Shown here: positions 33,572 to 45,054 of the stretch, in pieces | Numbering within the stretch: the stretch's first letter is position 1 | Layout: the number at the start of each line of letters is the position of its first letter | NCBI GenBank assembly: GCA_021229015.1 | Contig: CM037781.1 | Location: 69,090,173-69,154,172 of the forward strand | Length of the DNA: 64,000 nt | Reading direction: 5' to 3' | Origin: Solen grandis | Taxonomy: Eukaryota > Mollusca > Bivalvia > Adapedonta > Solenidae | Program-made: the position numbers and the translations under genes | The notes under the pieces: model-generated | Told to the model about the DNA's origin: nothing | Database searches by the model: none | Seen by the model: the letters and a program-made list of their open reading frames with translations, nothing else

Positions 33572-34077
33572 ATATTTCATCAATATATTATGATTCAGAC
33601 TTTGTTGTATCAGTTTTATAATCTGAGCTAGTATCTTAGTGGTAGTGATGATTTTAGGTATAGGAGGCCATGACAGATCAAAGTTGTTCAAACTGTTTGG
33701 TAAAAAGCTCCCTAAATATGAGGGTAGTTTCATGTCTGGTCTGCCTGGTTTAAGAATGTGTTGTTTTAAACCCAACACAAAGAATAATGTTATAGACTTT
33801 GCACAACAATACTGTTATTTCATAAAAATCATCCAGAAACAGGAATAGCATACAGGCATAAATATATATAGAGCATTCTAAAAGATCCCAATTAAATTAG
33901 CTCCTGTTTGCAAATGTTCTAGCAGCTCATTCTTTGAGGGCAGTAGTTAATATTATTTCTTTTAGTTTGTGAACTGAACTTTTGAGAACACCAAGTCATT
34001 ATTGAAAGGAAACAAACATATCAGTAGGTTTATTATTTCTTTCAATAATACCTATTTGTTACTTGTTTATTGAACAG
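33572..34077. other. Unassigned DNA (intron 2 remainder)
   Basis: No gene or known repeat seen. Confidence 0.5.
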
Positions 34078-34378
34078 AGCCATTGCAGTGTGCAGAAGAC
34101 GAGGAAGAAGAACCTCATAGGAGCTCCCTGAATACAAATGTGCCTAAGCCAGGAACTTCAAACGTGCCTAAGAAAGCAGAAAACCTGAAAGTTATGCTAA
34201 GAGAAAACCGTGGAGTGAAGAAGAAAAAAAGCTGTGCATAGAGGTCTGGGGAAGTTTCTACACTTGGAGAGATTGCCTGGAATAAATGACATTATTGAGA
34301 TTCAAAGGAAAGAATGTATCCTCCGTAACAGACCTTTGACTCAGATTAAGTTTTTTATAAAAAAAAAAAACACCTGAA
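34078..34378 (+). pseudogene. Tyrosine-recombinase-like gene, exon 3 with Myb/SANT-like end
   Basis: It follows TTTATTGAACAG. The first part (EPLQCAEDEEEEPHRSS) is acidic. A basic tryptophan-containing block follows, RKPWSEEEKKLC, and then after a frameshift FLHLERLPGINDIIEIQ and RPLTQIKFFIKKK. W-(x)n-E-E-E-K with a later aromatic/basic helix resembles a Myb/SANT module. There are at least two frameshifts (about 34190 and 34245), so the exon is dead. Exon 3 ends near an A-run at 34362-34373. Confidence 0.6.
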
Positions 34379-35506
34379 GACATCGGCTAAAAACAAAAAT
34401 AAATTGGCTTAATGTGGATATGGTTTGGTATTTAGGTCTAAATGGCACATGAACATTTTGCTTTGTTTTGTACATGGTACAAGACTTTTGGTATATTGTA
34501 CAATATGGTACAGTAAGTTTATGTCAAACCCACTAAAGTCTTGCTATGAGCTCAACTGAGTTCCCATTGGTGATACAGTGTATGCGCATGTCCCTCTACA
34601 GATTATGATGTCTGGACCATAATTGTGATTATTGCAGATATTCACCTTAATAAGATACTGTGTCTTGCGCAATAAATGTTTTTTATCTTTAAGTCAAGGT
34701 CACATATAGTGATCAGTAAGCATACTTGACATATTGCCATTGGCAATCCTGTTTTTAGAAAATGGGAATTAAGATTTTGTTTCTGCATTCTGCTTCTCTC
34801 AAATTTGAAATTTGAAAAATATGCTTAATATTCTTAAATGTGCCACTGCTGAAGTATTTTAAGTTTCATCTGTTATCGATCACTTTCAGTGTATGTGCCA
34901 CTCATCTACAAGTAAGTCGGAGTAGCTTGAGTACATCTACCGAGGTAATCACTACCATTTGGCATTTTTTGTCATGATATGTCACCTGTACATTCAATAG
35001 CAATTAGCAGCATAGTGAATTACTGAGAAGATTATGTTAATCTACTGAATAAGCTACCATGTAAGTTTGAAACATTTGTTTGCATGGGACCAAAATATGG
35101 GCACCTGTTTAAGCATGTGATATCATCAAAGGTCTTTGATGCAATTTTAAACAGGATATTGTGAAATCCTAACAACATGCAGTAGACAAGATAAGTAAGT
35201 ATCTCAATTTAATGCGATCAGTTGAGCATGAATGCCATGTTTCAGTGAAAATTATATATACTGACTTTCATACTGTTTTTATTGCACATTTCAGACTAGA
35301 TTATCAAAGTGAAAATATTTAGACCACTTATTAATCCATACTGTTGCAGCCCTGGTGTGGACTGTCATTTTTTCTGTTAAGCCATTTGCAATTTCGTATG
35401 CTGAATCAAAAAGGAAAGGAAATTACCAGTTTTGGTTTGGTTTTATTCTGTCAACTTGTTTGTAAAGGGTTGTTCCATGTATGTTCAGCCATTTTTTGTC
35501 CACATT
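34379..35506. other. AT-rich unassigned DNA
   Basis: No gene or repeat recognised. It may include the 3' flank of the recombinase-like gene. Confidence 0.5.
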
Positions 35507-37104
35507 CTTTTAAGCTTACCTGAGCACAACATGCTCATGGTGAGCTTTTGTGATCGCCTTTTGTCCATCGTCCATGCTTCCGTCTGGCATCAACATTTCT
35601 TTTGAACAACATCTCGTCCTAAACGGCTTTGTGAAATTTGACCAAACTGCACATGATTCATCCTTATGATGCCCTCTATCAAGGTTGTTCAATTTATTTT
35701 GATTGGTTGAAAAAGTAGGTCACATGAACTAAAAATAGATTTTAAAACTTTAAAAATCTTATTCTTCAAAACTTCTGGGCCTAGAGCTTACATTTTTGGT
35801 GTACAGCATTGTCTTAAGGACTAAGTTTGTTCAAATCATCACCCTGAGGTCAAATGTGACCCAGCCCCAGGGTTCACTTGATTTACATAGGCTTATAAAG
35901 GAAAAACTAGAAAAAATCTCAGAAACCACAATGCCTGAAGTTTAAATATTTGGCATTTATCATTGCCTATTAGACCTCTACCAAGTTTTATCAAATAATT
36001 GCCCTGGGGTCAACATTGGCCTCACCCCAGGGAACATGAATTATACCTCCAGCAAACAAAGTTTAGGGGGTATATAGGAATCACCCTGGTCCGCAGTTTG
36101 GTCAAAATTCATTAAGCCGTTTAGGATGAGATGTTGGTAAAGGAAATGTTGATGCTGGACGGACGCATGGACAGAAGGCAATCACAAAAGCTCAAGGGTC
36201 ACTTGATTTACATAGGCTTATATTGGAAACATATATTACATATAGAAAATCCTCTCAGAAACCATAAGGCCTGAAGTTTAAATATTTAGCATTTATCATT
36301 GACTAATAGACCTCGATTGTTTAAACCATTGCCCTGGGGTCTAATAGACCTCTATCAACATTGTTTAAATCATTGCCCTGGGGTCTAATAGACCTCTATC
36401 AAGATTATTTAAATCATGGCCCTGGGGTCTAATAGACCTCTATCAAGATTGTTTAAATCATTGCCCTTGGGTCAATATTGGCACAGTCCCAGAGGTCACA
36501 TGACTTTCGTAAGATTGATGTAAAATCATCTTCTCAGAAACCACAAGGCTAAAAGTTTACGTATTTAGCATATATCATTGTCTAGTAGACTTCTATCAAG
36601 TTTTTTTTTTAAATCATGGCCCTTGGGTCACCACTGGCCCCTCCCAAGGGGTCACATGATTACAAAAGTTTTTTTTAAGAAAAAAAATAGAAAAATCTTC
36701 TTCATAGAAACTACAACTCCTGAAGTTTAGATATTTAGTTTATAACATTGTCTAGTGAATCACTACCAACTTAGTTCAAATCATGACCAAGGGGTCAATA
36801 TGACCTCTGTCCCAGGGGGCACTTGATTTTACATAGATTTACATAGGAATTATTTTTAAAAGATATTCAGATGTATTGTATTGCAACATGGCCTTGTGGA
36901 CCTGAATCAAGTTTTCAAATCATGGCACTGGGTTCAAAATTGGCCCACTCTAGTTTTGGACAGCAAGTACAATCTTTGTGTAGAAATACACTTATTTTGA
37001 TTGTCTGCATGGATTTCAGTATGACTTTGTCATAAAAGGCAAAGATGATCAGAAACCAGTATTTATCAGGTGAGCGATTCAGGGCCATCATGTCCCTCTT
37101 GTTT
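35507..37104 (+). mobile_element. Short interspersed element I, complete, with nested fragments
   Basis: Left end TAAGCTTACCTGAGCACAA with partner TGCTCATGGTGAGC. Units with AAGTTTAAATATTTGGCATT and ATTGTCTAGTAGAC follow. A short 45-bp unit (GGGTCTAATAGACCTCTATC) is amplified at 36320-36470. At about 36042-36190 another element is inserted: it starts like the 19328 repeat (CCTCCAGCAAACAAAG) and passes into reversed CATGGACAGAAGGCAATCAC. The right end is CAGGTGAGCGATTCAGGG, CCATCATG and TCCCTCTTGTTT. Confidence 0.85.
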
Positions 37105-37690
37105 CTCATTTATTTTATGCATATCTGTTTTTTATGCATATAATAAGTGACTTAATTTTTGTGTAACAACATGTACACTGCAACAAAAAGTCAAAACTCT
37201 TTGGATATGCAGTTTGAAACAATTTGTCAATACCTTAACTGGGGATGGGGCAATAAGAATGTATAGTTATCAAAAAGCAATGTACCACCAAACGTGTTAC
37301 ACTTTAATATACTGAATGATAGATGATGGACAAATTTAGACTGACTTTAGTTACGTCTACAGTGTTCCTCCAAGAATATCACTAGGTGGGGATATTATCT
37401 TAAAAATAGGGTTCAATCCAAATTTTAATGGGGCCCAACCTATTTTAAAGTATCCTAAAGTAATTTTCAAACATTCTGCCAAAGTAGCGGCCTTATGATT
37501 CAAACTGTTAGAAAAGCTACACAACATGCTCATGTTTGTATCGTCATATTCCAACAAGGAGTATTCACACAGTCAAATTTTTTAGAAAGGTTTGGGCGAA
37601 TTCAAGGAATTACCTTCATTTAATTTGCTCTGATCAGCGATTAAGTTTTTTGTTTTTGTTTTGTTTTTTCTGTTTGAGAATGGTCATGCT
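37105..37690. other. AT-rich unassigned DNA
   Basis: No gene or repeat recognised. Confidence 0.5.
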
Positions 37691-37699
37691 TATATGTTT

Positions 37700-38070
37700 A
37701 TGAAGAATCCAAGCCGAAATACGTAAATAAAACCTCGCAATTTTCTCTTTTGACTGCCACTAGAATCAGACGCCATGATTACAACATCAATGCGACTTGT
37801 TACACAGCTTGGGATTGGATGGTTGTATGTGTACAGCCAATTAGATTGCTCAATGCTTAAAACAAGTGCGTGTTCGATCAATTTTGTATAGGAAACTATA
37901 ATCTACGCCTTGGTGGCGTAACTATTTTTTCTCTCATTCTTTCTCTCTCACTCTTTATTTTGACGCGACCGAGGACCCCTAGAGAATTTTTCTTTGCGCC
38001 ATGGGAAATTTTGATGCACCAATGCCGTAAGGCCGCATCCTTTGCAGACCACTGTCTATATAAAAACATG
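37700..38070 (-). repeat. Interspersed repeat R2, copy 2 (reversed)
   Basis: Reverse complement of 20000-20510. On the minus strand the frame opening MASDSSGSQK continues here as RKLRGFIYVF before ending. This is longer than in copy 1. Confidence 0.7.
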
Positions 38071-38229
38071 AGTATATGTCATCTTTGCATACAGAACAAG
38101 TTTTTGTTTTAAACTGCATATTATATTTTGACCACTGTACCAATTTATGTAACATGTAATAAACAAAAAACTTCAATCAATTAGCTTGTAAACCAGTGGT
38201 CATGGCTTGTGCTATGACAAAATGTTAAA

Positions 38230-38453
38230 TCTATCATCTTCATTACCAAAAATATATTCCCCATCCCTATAAATTAATTTTCAATTTTGGATGGTGTACA
38301 TAGGAGTCATTGTTAATACATTGTATACAGTTAATTGGTCAAAGTTATCTTTTGTAAAATATTCTTTTCAGACTGGTTGAAAGTTTTTGACATTCTATCA
38401 TTGGAAAAAAAAATGTTGTGGGGGCATCTGTGTCCTATGGACACATTTCTAGT
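38230..38453 (+). mobile_element. Short element fragment with Helitron-like 3' end
   Basis: The terminal module is GGGGGCATCT, GTGTCC-TAT-GGACAC (a perfect six-base stem) and ATTTCTAGTT. A hairpin followed by CTAGT meets the Helitron 3' rule. The body is short and not further recognised. Confidence 0.5.
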
Positions 38454-39185
38454 TGCAACTTATTTGGTATGAAGCATCACTACGGCTGCTGTTAGGGCTA
38501 AGTGATCTTCATGGTATTCTTATTTGTTTTAATGTTTCATCTCCCAAGTTCTGTATTGCTGGTGATGAGAGTTAAGTCGTTTTTTGTCTCACTTATTTGT
38601 TCTAATAAACAAACTTTGAAGAAAATACTTTGTTCAATATTACAGAATTTAAACCCCGACAACCAATCCATTTATTAAGTGTAGAGTCAGTTCTTAAATC
38701 GACCTAGTTTTCTTTTTTTTCTTGAAAAAGTAAAAACTACTTTGATACTTTACTTATCATCTTGTATATCTTGATTAACTATAGACTGTTTTTTTCTGCT
38801 AAATATTTTTTATTTTACAGTGTGATTAAATAATCCATTTCAGCTGTTTATTTTCTTTATGTGGCATTCATACTTACTTTGTCAACAATTTCACATAGGA
38901 CACTTTTTCCGACGATCATCTCTCTTCTCGCTTTCTCTGTACTCTCTTGTATTTTTGTCTGCTAAATTAGTATGCTATTGTTTGGGTATTAAAATGTGTA
39001 TTTTAGAGGCGTTGTTTTACCTTTAAACAATTTGAGGACAGTCTTTGTTAAACCACGTCACGCATTCGGTTACACTGAGGACTTCTAATTGTAAGTCTGG
39101 TAGGCATATTCACTGTGCCTCTGCCTGATCGTCTGTCTGTCTCTCTTAAACCTGTTCTCTGTCAACAGTTCTCTCTTGTAATAAA
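38454..39185. other. Unassigned DNA
   Basis: No gene seen. T-rich tracts are common. Confidence 0.5.
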
Positions 39186-40290
39186 CACCCGGAAATTTTA
39201 GGACATCGTAAATTTCAGATAATCAACCTCGGTCCTCATGATGAGCCTTTCTAAAGAAAAAACATTTTGACCCGAGTTTATGTCCTCATATACCAAAATC
39301 GTCCTCAGATTTTTATGTGTTTTCTCATTTATGTCCTCTGAATGGTGCCAATACAAGCGTGCACAAACACACACATCCATTCTTTATATGCCGCCGGAGA
39401 CGGTCGTATATTGGCGTCATCTTCTCCGTTTTTCCGTCCGTACGTATGTCCACATTTCTTGTGAGCGAAACCCCTCCAAACTAATTTTTTTGGATGGACT
39501 TTTATAAAGTTTGGTCAATATCATTGCCACAATGGGTAGATGTGCATGAAGCAAGGATTTTCTGGTTCGTCGATTTTTGTAAGAGTCATGCCCCTTTAAA
39601 CTTTTTGGCGGCGTATATTGTGACACTGGCACCCTTGTTGATACATTTTCACAAGGAACAATGAATCAGATGCGTCGTGTCACAGCTAGACAAGATATAC
39701 GTTGTTCAAATACCTTCCACTTAGTTATCATTTCTTAAAGTTCCAAATATGTCATTCAGTCAGTCGTTATTATATTATGTTCAATATTTTATACAATCGT
39801 TTTACTACTCATTGCGCTTTATCTGGCTAGACACGCACTAAAAATTGCCACGTTGACGTTATATTTCTTTTACCAAACTTCAAATCAACACAGGGAATAC
39901 ACACAATGAATTGCTCATCTATTAAATATAGGCAATATCCTGGTTGATTTTAATCATTAATTTAAACGGAGTTTCAAATTAAAAGAATGTGAAATAGATA
40001 TATTTTGGATTATTAACTGTTATTTTGTTAGATTGTATAACATTACCTACCACTGAACACGTGTTTTTTACATAAATAGTTTAAATTATTTTTTTATTTA
40101 TTAAATACGTTAAGTTTTACATCAATTTCAAAATCTCCCCAACTATTGTATACAGTTTTGTTCAGCTGTAACAAAAAATGGTTTAATTTTTTTCCGTTAT
40201 CACAATGAAAGGCAAATGTTCAGTTTAAAGCTAAATTTAATAAAGTATTTTCTAAACCTCTTATGCAGGTAAAATATTTCCAATAATGCT
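39186..40290. repeat. Interspersed repeat R3, copy 1, with an insertion
   Basis: Block A (39186-39370, with GGACATCGTAAATTTCAGAT) and block B (39655-39720, CACAGCTAGACAAGATATAC) match 42570-42760 and 42785-42855 in the same orientation. Block C (about 40080-40290, AAGGCAAATGTTCAGTTTAA) matches 43000-43190 in the opposite orientation. Between A and B a separate repeat is inserted (39391-39645). Confidence 0.7.
39391..39645 (+). mobile_element. Short repeat starting GCCGCCGGAGACGG
   Basis: It begins TATGCCGCCGGAGACGG, with CGTCCGTACG. It ends GGCGGCGTATATTGTGACAC, then CCCTTGTTG. It is absent between blocks A and B of R3 copy 2, so it was inserted there. Confidence 0.6.
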
Positions 40291-40627
40291 AAATAAGAAA
40301 AACATACGAGGGGGCCCTGGGGGTGGGGGGGGGCATATTTTAATTAGTGGCAACAACTCAATTTTCCAAATTGACGTAAATATGATTTTAACGTGCAATA
40401 ACATTTTAGCAGGTCATTTAAATACGTGTGGTTTTGAATACTGGTAGATATGTCCGAGTTATTTTAAACAAATTTATTTCTCATTACAAAATCATTATGA
40501 ATACGATTTACAGTAAATATATCTCCAACATACAATCATTTGATGTAATTACCGTTAGATCTGTATACGGGTATTGCATATTTAACTAATAAATGAATCA
40601 TGATATGTTTAAACTGTCACGGTGGAA

Positions 40628-41786
40628 AAAACAAGATGGCCCTGTGTCGCTCACCTGGGTAAGATGGCTGTGTTAGTCATAATGAAAAAACATCTGGCAT
40701 CTAAAGTGTTTTTTCTAACATTTGACTAAGTGACCTACATATTGATCCTACCTGAATTTGCACTCAACTGGGAATTCATACAGTCATCATTCATATCAAG
40801 TTTAATATCGACTGGGATAAAAACATAGGCCTCTAGAGTGTTCACAAGCTTTTTCTAAGATTTGACCTGGTGACCTAGTTTTTGACCCATGACCATTTCG
40901 AACTCATCCAAATATCAATTAGACAAACATCCTGACCAAATTTGAAGATTGGGCAAAACTGTGGCCTCTAGAGAGTTCACAAAGTTTTTCTTAGATTTGA
41001 CCTGGTGACCTAGTTTTTGATCCCACATGACCCAATTTCGAACTCATCCAAGATATCATGTAGACAAACATCCTGACCAAATTTTATGAAGATTGTGCCA
41101 AAACTGTGTGCCTGTAGAGTGTTCACAAGGTTTTTCTAAGATTTGACCTGGTGTCCTAGTTTTTACCCACATGACCCATTCAAACTCTCCGAATATCAGT
41201 AGACAAAATCCTGACTAAATTTTATGAAGATTGGGCCAAGACTGTGGCATCTATAGTGTTCATAAGGTTTTTCTAAGATTTGACCTGGTGACCTAGTTTT
41301 TTATCCCACATGACCCAATTTCAAACTCTTCCGAGATATCATGTAGACAAACATCCTGACTAAGTTTCATGAAGATTGGGCCAAAATTGTGGCCTCTAGA
41401 GTGTTCACAAGGTTTTTCTAAGATTTGACCTGGTGACCTAGTTTTTGACACCACATGACCCAATATCAAACTCATCCGAAATATCTCGTAGACAAATATC
41501 CTGACTAAATTTTATGAAGATTGGGCTAGAACTGTGGCATCTAGAGTGTTCATAAGGTTTTTCAAGGATTTGACCTGGTGACCTAGTTTTTGACCCCACA
41601 TGACCCAATTTCGAACTCATCCGAGATATCATATAGACAAACATCCTGACTAAGTTTCATGAAGATTGGGCCAAAGTTGTGGCCTCTGGAGTGTCCACAA
41701 GCAATTTTTGACGACGGACGACGCACGACGGACAAAAGGCGATCACAAAAGCTCACCCGAGCACAAGTGCTCAGGTGAGCTAAAAA
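40628..41786 (-). mobile_element. Short interspersed element J, complete, reversed, 144-bp units
   Basis: Reading the minus strand it starts TTTTTAGCTCACCTGAGCAC, then CGTCCGTCGTGCGTC, with about seven units of 144 bp (unit landmark GACAAACATCCTGACTAAG on the plus strand at 41346, 41490, 41635). It ends CAGGTGAGCGACACAGGG, CCATCTTGTTTT. It shares units with the element at 3881. Confidence 0.9.
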
Positions 41787-41804
41787 GAGTGTAATTGATA
41801 AAAA

Positions 41805-41842
41805 GAGTTTAAGAGAGGGAAAGAAAGAGAGAGAGAGTTTCA
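41805..41842. repeat. GA-rich microsatellite
   Basis: Imperfect AGAGAGGGAAAGAAAGAGAG tract just before the mariner fragment. Confidence 0.8.
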
Positions 41843-41862
41843 GCTAGTCTTTTTATCTATGT

Positions 41863-42460
41863 ATGGTGGGGTTGCATTGTGATTTGAGAGAGGAGCAAAG
41901 CGCTTATTGCAAAATTTATGGGTTATTGGGTAAAGGCGCGTCAGAAATAAAAACGGATCTAGATTTAGTTTATGAAGAAACTGCGCTTCCATATCGTACA
42001 ATAGCCAGGTGGGTGTCAATGTTTAAGGAAGGTAGAACTAATGTTAAGGATAAGCCCCGCCCTCGGTGGTATATTTCCGCTTCCTCTGAAAAAGACATCA
42101 GCACAGTCAATGCCATAGTTGATGAAGATGCTAGATATACCGTGGAGGAGATAAGTGACATATCGGGCCTTAGTGCGTCATATGTGTTTTCCTTGAAAGA
42201 AAAGTTAAGGAAAGTGTGCGCCCGTTGGATCCCGCATTTGCTAACTTCTGATCAGAAAAGGGAGCGGGTTGAAAAAGCCTCGGCCTTATTGACTAGGTTC
42301 AAAGATCAAGACCCTAGACGCCTGAGAAATTGTCACAGGGGGGATGAAACGTGGCTTTATTTTTTTTTTATATTTTTTTTTTTGTTTGTTTTTTTTTTGA
42401 GCCCGACAATAAACTGAGTAACAAAATGTGGGTAGGTAAAGTGTTTGTGTGGCGGACGTA
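41863..42460 (+). pseudogene. Mariner (Tc1/mariner) transposase fragment
   Basis: The frame opens with LREEQSAYCKIYGLLGKGAS and shows a paired helix-turn-helix DNA-binding region: YRTIARWVSMFKEGR, DKPRPRWYISASSEKDI, YTVEEISDISGLSASYVFS. The linker RKVCARWIPHLLTSDQK follows, then the first catalytic motif GDETW near 42345. Just after DETW a T-rich expansion (42359-42398) breaks the frame. EPDN-like and NKMWVG remnants follow to about 42445. The second and third catalytic residues and both terminal repeats are missing. This is typical mariner, truncated 3' and probably at the 5' terminus. It sits next to the reversed element J. Confidence 0.85.
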
Positions 42461-42569
42461 AAAAGTAGCACCGTGCTTTATTCTCAGTATTTTCTGGTCT
42501 TTCGAGATCGATAACAGCAACGCTTATGATTTTAGTTAAATCTGTAAAAGGATGTATAATGGACGAAAC

Positions 42570-43190
42570 ACCCGGCGATTTGAGGACATCGTAAATTTCA
42601 GATAGTCAACTTAGGTTCTCATAATGAACATTTCTGGAGAAAAACAGTCCAAGGAATCGAGTGTAAGTCCTCATATACCAAATCATCCTCACACTGTTGG
42701 CGTGTTTTCTCATTTAGGTCCCCTGAATAGCACTATACAAGCGCGCGCACACACACACACGTAACCGTATTTGATAACTTTCACGAAGAACAATGAATGA
42801 GACATGTGTCGTGTCACAGCTAGACAAGATATACATTGTCAAAACAACTTCCACTTTCTAAGCATTTCTTCAACTTCAACTGTCAAATTTTCACTATTCT
42901 ATTTCATACAATCGTATTACTCACTTAAAAATTAAAAACAAAAGTGTTCATAAGTGAATAAAATACAAATTATGTTGCAGTTAATGTATTTTTTTTCGCA
43001 TTACTGGAAACATTTTACCTGCAAGAGAGGTTATACATATACTATATTAAAGTTCGGTTTAAACTGAACATTTGCCTTACTTTCATTATGATAACGAAAA
43101 ACATGAAACCGTTTTTACTTTGTTACAGCTTAACAAAATTGTATACAAAAATCTTTGGGAAAAGATTTGAAATTGATGTATAACGTGTAA
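42570..43190. repeat. Interspersed repeat R3, copy 2
   Basis: Blocks A and B are direct and block C inverted relative to 39186-40290. A (CA) microsatellite lies at about 42747-42763. Confidence 0.7.
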
Positions 43191-43671
43191 AAATTAACGC
43201 ATTTAATAGGGCGTGATTGGGGTTGCACCTTTTTGAAATTCATTCCCACTTATGAACAGACGATATAAAACCGAGACTGCTATTTTCATATTTACTTTGG
43301 CATTCCTGCTTTCGAGGGATCACTTTTATTGGATCACATAAGACACTTATTTACTTTTAACAATAACACTGTTAAAAAAACTTCTCAAAAAACAACTGCT
43401 GCTATCAACAATTTTTGCCATGGCACCTGTTTATTGTCAATAACATTTTCACCACTGTTAACAACAGTCTGTCTGTCTGTCTGTGTGATATATTTCTAGA
43501 ATGCCAAACATCCCTTTTGCATTATCCCCTGAGATTGTTGTTAACAACAAGTATTTTCAAATCACGGTCCTATAGTCAAAATTGACCCCGCCACAGCAGT
43601 CACATTATTTAGATTAACTTGTGGCAAGAAGTACGAAACAATTACGGCTTCTACACTTATATCCTCAATCT
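43191..43671. other. Unassigned DNA
   Basis: No gene. (CTGT)n-like words occur at 43467-43482. Confidence 0.5.
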
Positions 43672-43830
43672 AAAATGACTGTGTTATAGCTCCTTGGTTG
43701 GCGCTCAGCGTATAAGGAGAGTGCGCGGTGTCAGGATAATTTGTGACTGGGTGTGGTATCATGCCACATGTCTACGGCATGATACTAAAGTGTGGCAGCA
43801 ATATATCTATCTCAAGTAGACCATCTCAAA
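43672..43830 (+). mobile_element. SINE family S2, headless copy
   Basis: It matches the body of the 31530 SINE from TGTTATAGCTCC through GTGTGGTATCATGCCACATG. The tRNA-like head is absent. Confidence 0.8.
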
Positions 43831-44168
43831 AGAATTATAAATGCAAAGTAGTAGCTTTTATAAACAACTGAATGATCTTTAGTATACGAGTTATTTTTTT
43901 TCCTTATTTATACACTGTAGTCACGCTGTAATTAACGAATATGTACATATTGCATCTCGTAAAAAAATGTAGCACATATGATTTTGCTTTTCTTACTTAG
44001 GAGTATAAACTGCTTTTGGAAGCATAATGGGTCTACAAACATTTGAAGAAACATGATTACATGTATTAAGATGAAGATTATCTTATGTTGGAAAACAAAA
44101 AGTTTGAGTTTGTAATGAAGTGCATGGCATCCAAACATCAATTTCATGAGACACTGTGTGCGCTACTC

Positions 44169-44176
<8 letters not shown>

Positions 44177-44204
<28 letters not shown>

Positions 44205-44205
44205 C
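44177..44205. repeat. Poly-A tract
   Basis: A run of about 29 A. No adjoining retroelement is recognised upstream. Confidence 0.9.
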
Positions 44206-44337
44206 ATGACAATGTCCATTTGGGAATGTTCAAAGCAAACGAAGCCATAAATACACTTTTAGAATTTAAAGAGACCATAAAAATTTCGGATATTTTATAT
44301 TTATCCGGAATGTCATTTGTCAATTTACAGTAGTTGT

Positions 44338-44500
44338 TGTGTTGGGTTTACCGTCGCTGCGATAGTATTTCAAGCATAAAGCGACCTCCAGCTAAAAACA
44401 GGTGAAGGAAGACCCTGATTACACAAAGGTGCCTGGGTAAAACCACCGACCTACCACAAACTAGCTGGAAGGATTCCCCACATGAACATTTACCATAGAC
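44338..44500 (-). mobile_element. SINE family S3, headless reversed copy
   Basis: Reversed body with TACCGTCGCTGCGATAGTAT, GGAAGACCCTGATTAC and CTAGCTGGAAGG, matching 44698-44830 nearby. The head is missing. Confidence 0.75.
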
Positions 44501-44678
44501 TCATCAAAGTCGACACAATGAAGTTCTACTGTAGATTGCAACACACTCATTTTCAGACCCCACTGAAGATCAAATAAAATATCAATTGATACCTCAATAC
44601 ATATGTTAAATGTGATATATCTTTTTATCTTATCTTTTTTCTTCTTCCAAAAATGACCACGCTATTCTCTTGTTGAGT

Positions 44679-44698
44679 TCTGTGTGTGTGTGTGTGTT
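44679..44698. repeat. (TG)n microsatellite
   Basis: About nine TG dinucleotides at the body end of the adjacent reversed SINE. Confidence 0.9.
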
Positions 44699-44932
44699 TA
44701 CCTCGTTGCGACAGTATTTCAGTCATAGGGCGCCCAGCTAATTACAGACGGAAGACCCCGAATGCACAGGGACACCCGGGTAGAACCACTGACCTTCCGC
44801 AATCGAGCTGGAAAGCTTCCTCACATGAAATCCGAATGACCCTGCCGAGATTCGAACCCACGCGATGAGGGGCTGAGTGAGTGTTTAAGTCAGCGGTTTG
44901 ACCCTCTCGGCCACGGAGACCCCTTTGTGGTG
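44698..44932 (-). mobile_element. SINE family S3, full reversed copy with tRNA-Leu/Ser-like head
   Basis: On the minus strand the head starts GGGGTCTCCGTGGCCGAGAG and GGTCAAACCGCTGACTTAAA, with B box GGGTTCGAATCTC. The long distance between boxes is as in class II (Leu/Ser) tRNAs. A body follows with TTTCATGTGAGGAAGC, GGTTCTACCCGG and GACTGAAATACTGTCGC. It could be a molluscan V-type SINE such as RUDI, but that is from memory. Confidence 0.85.
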
Positions 44933-45022
44933 TTCTATTAAATGCTTAAAAAATGTCTGATACACAGGCAAATGAAAAATAAGACTTATTTCATTATTAA
45001 TTTCATTATTTCAATATATTTC

Positions 45023-45054
<32 letters not shown>

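Noticed and set aside
44850..44932. Functional tRNA-Leu/Ser gene on the minus strand
   Set aside because: The head is continuous with the S3 SINE body, which is repeated elsewhere. The stem does not close as a tRNA.
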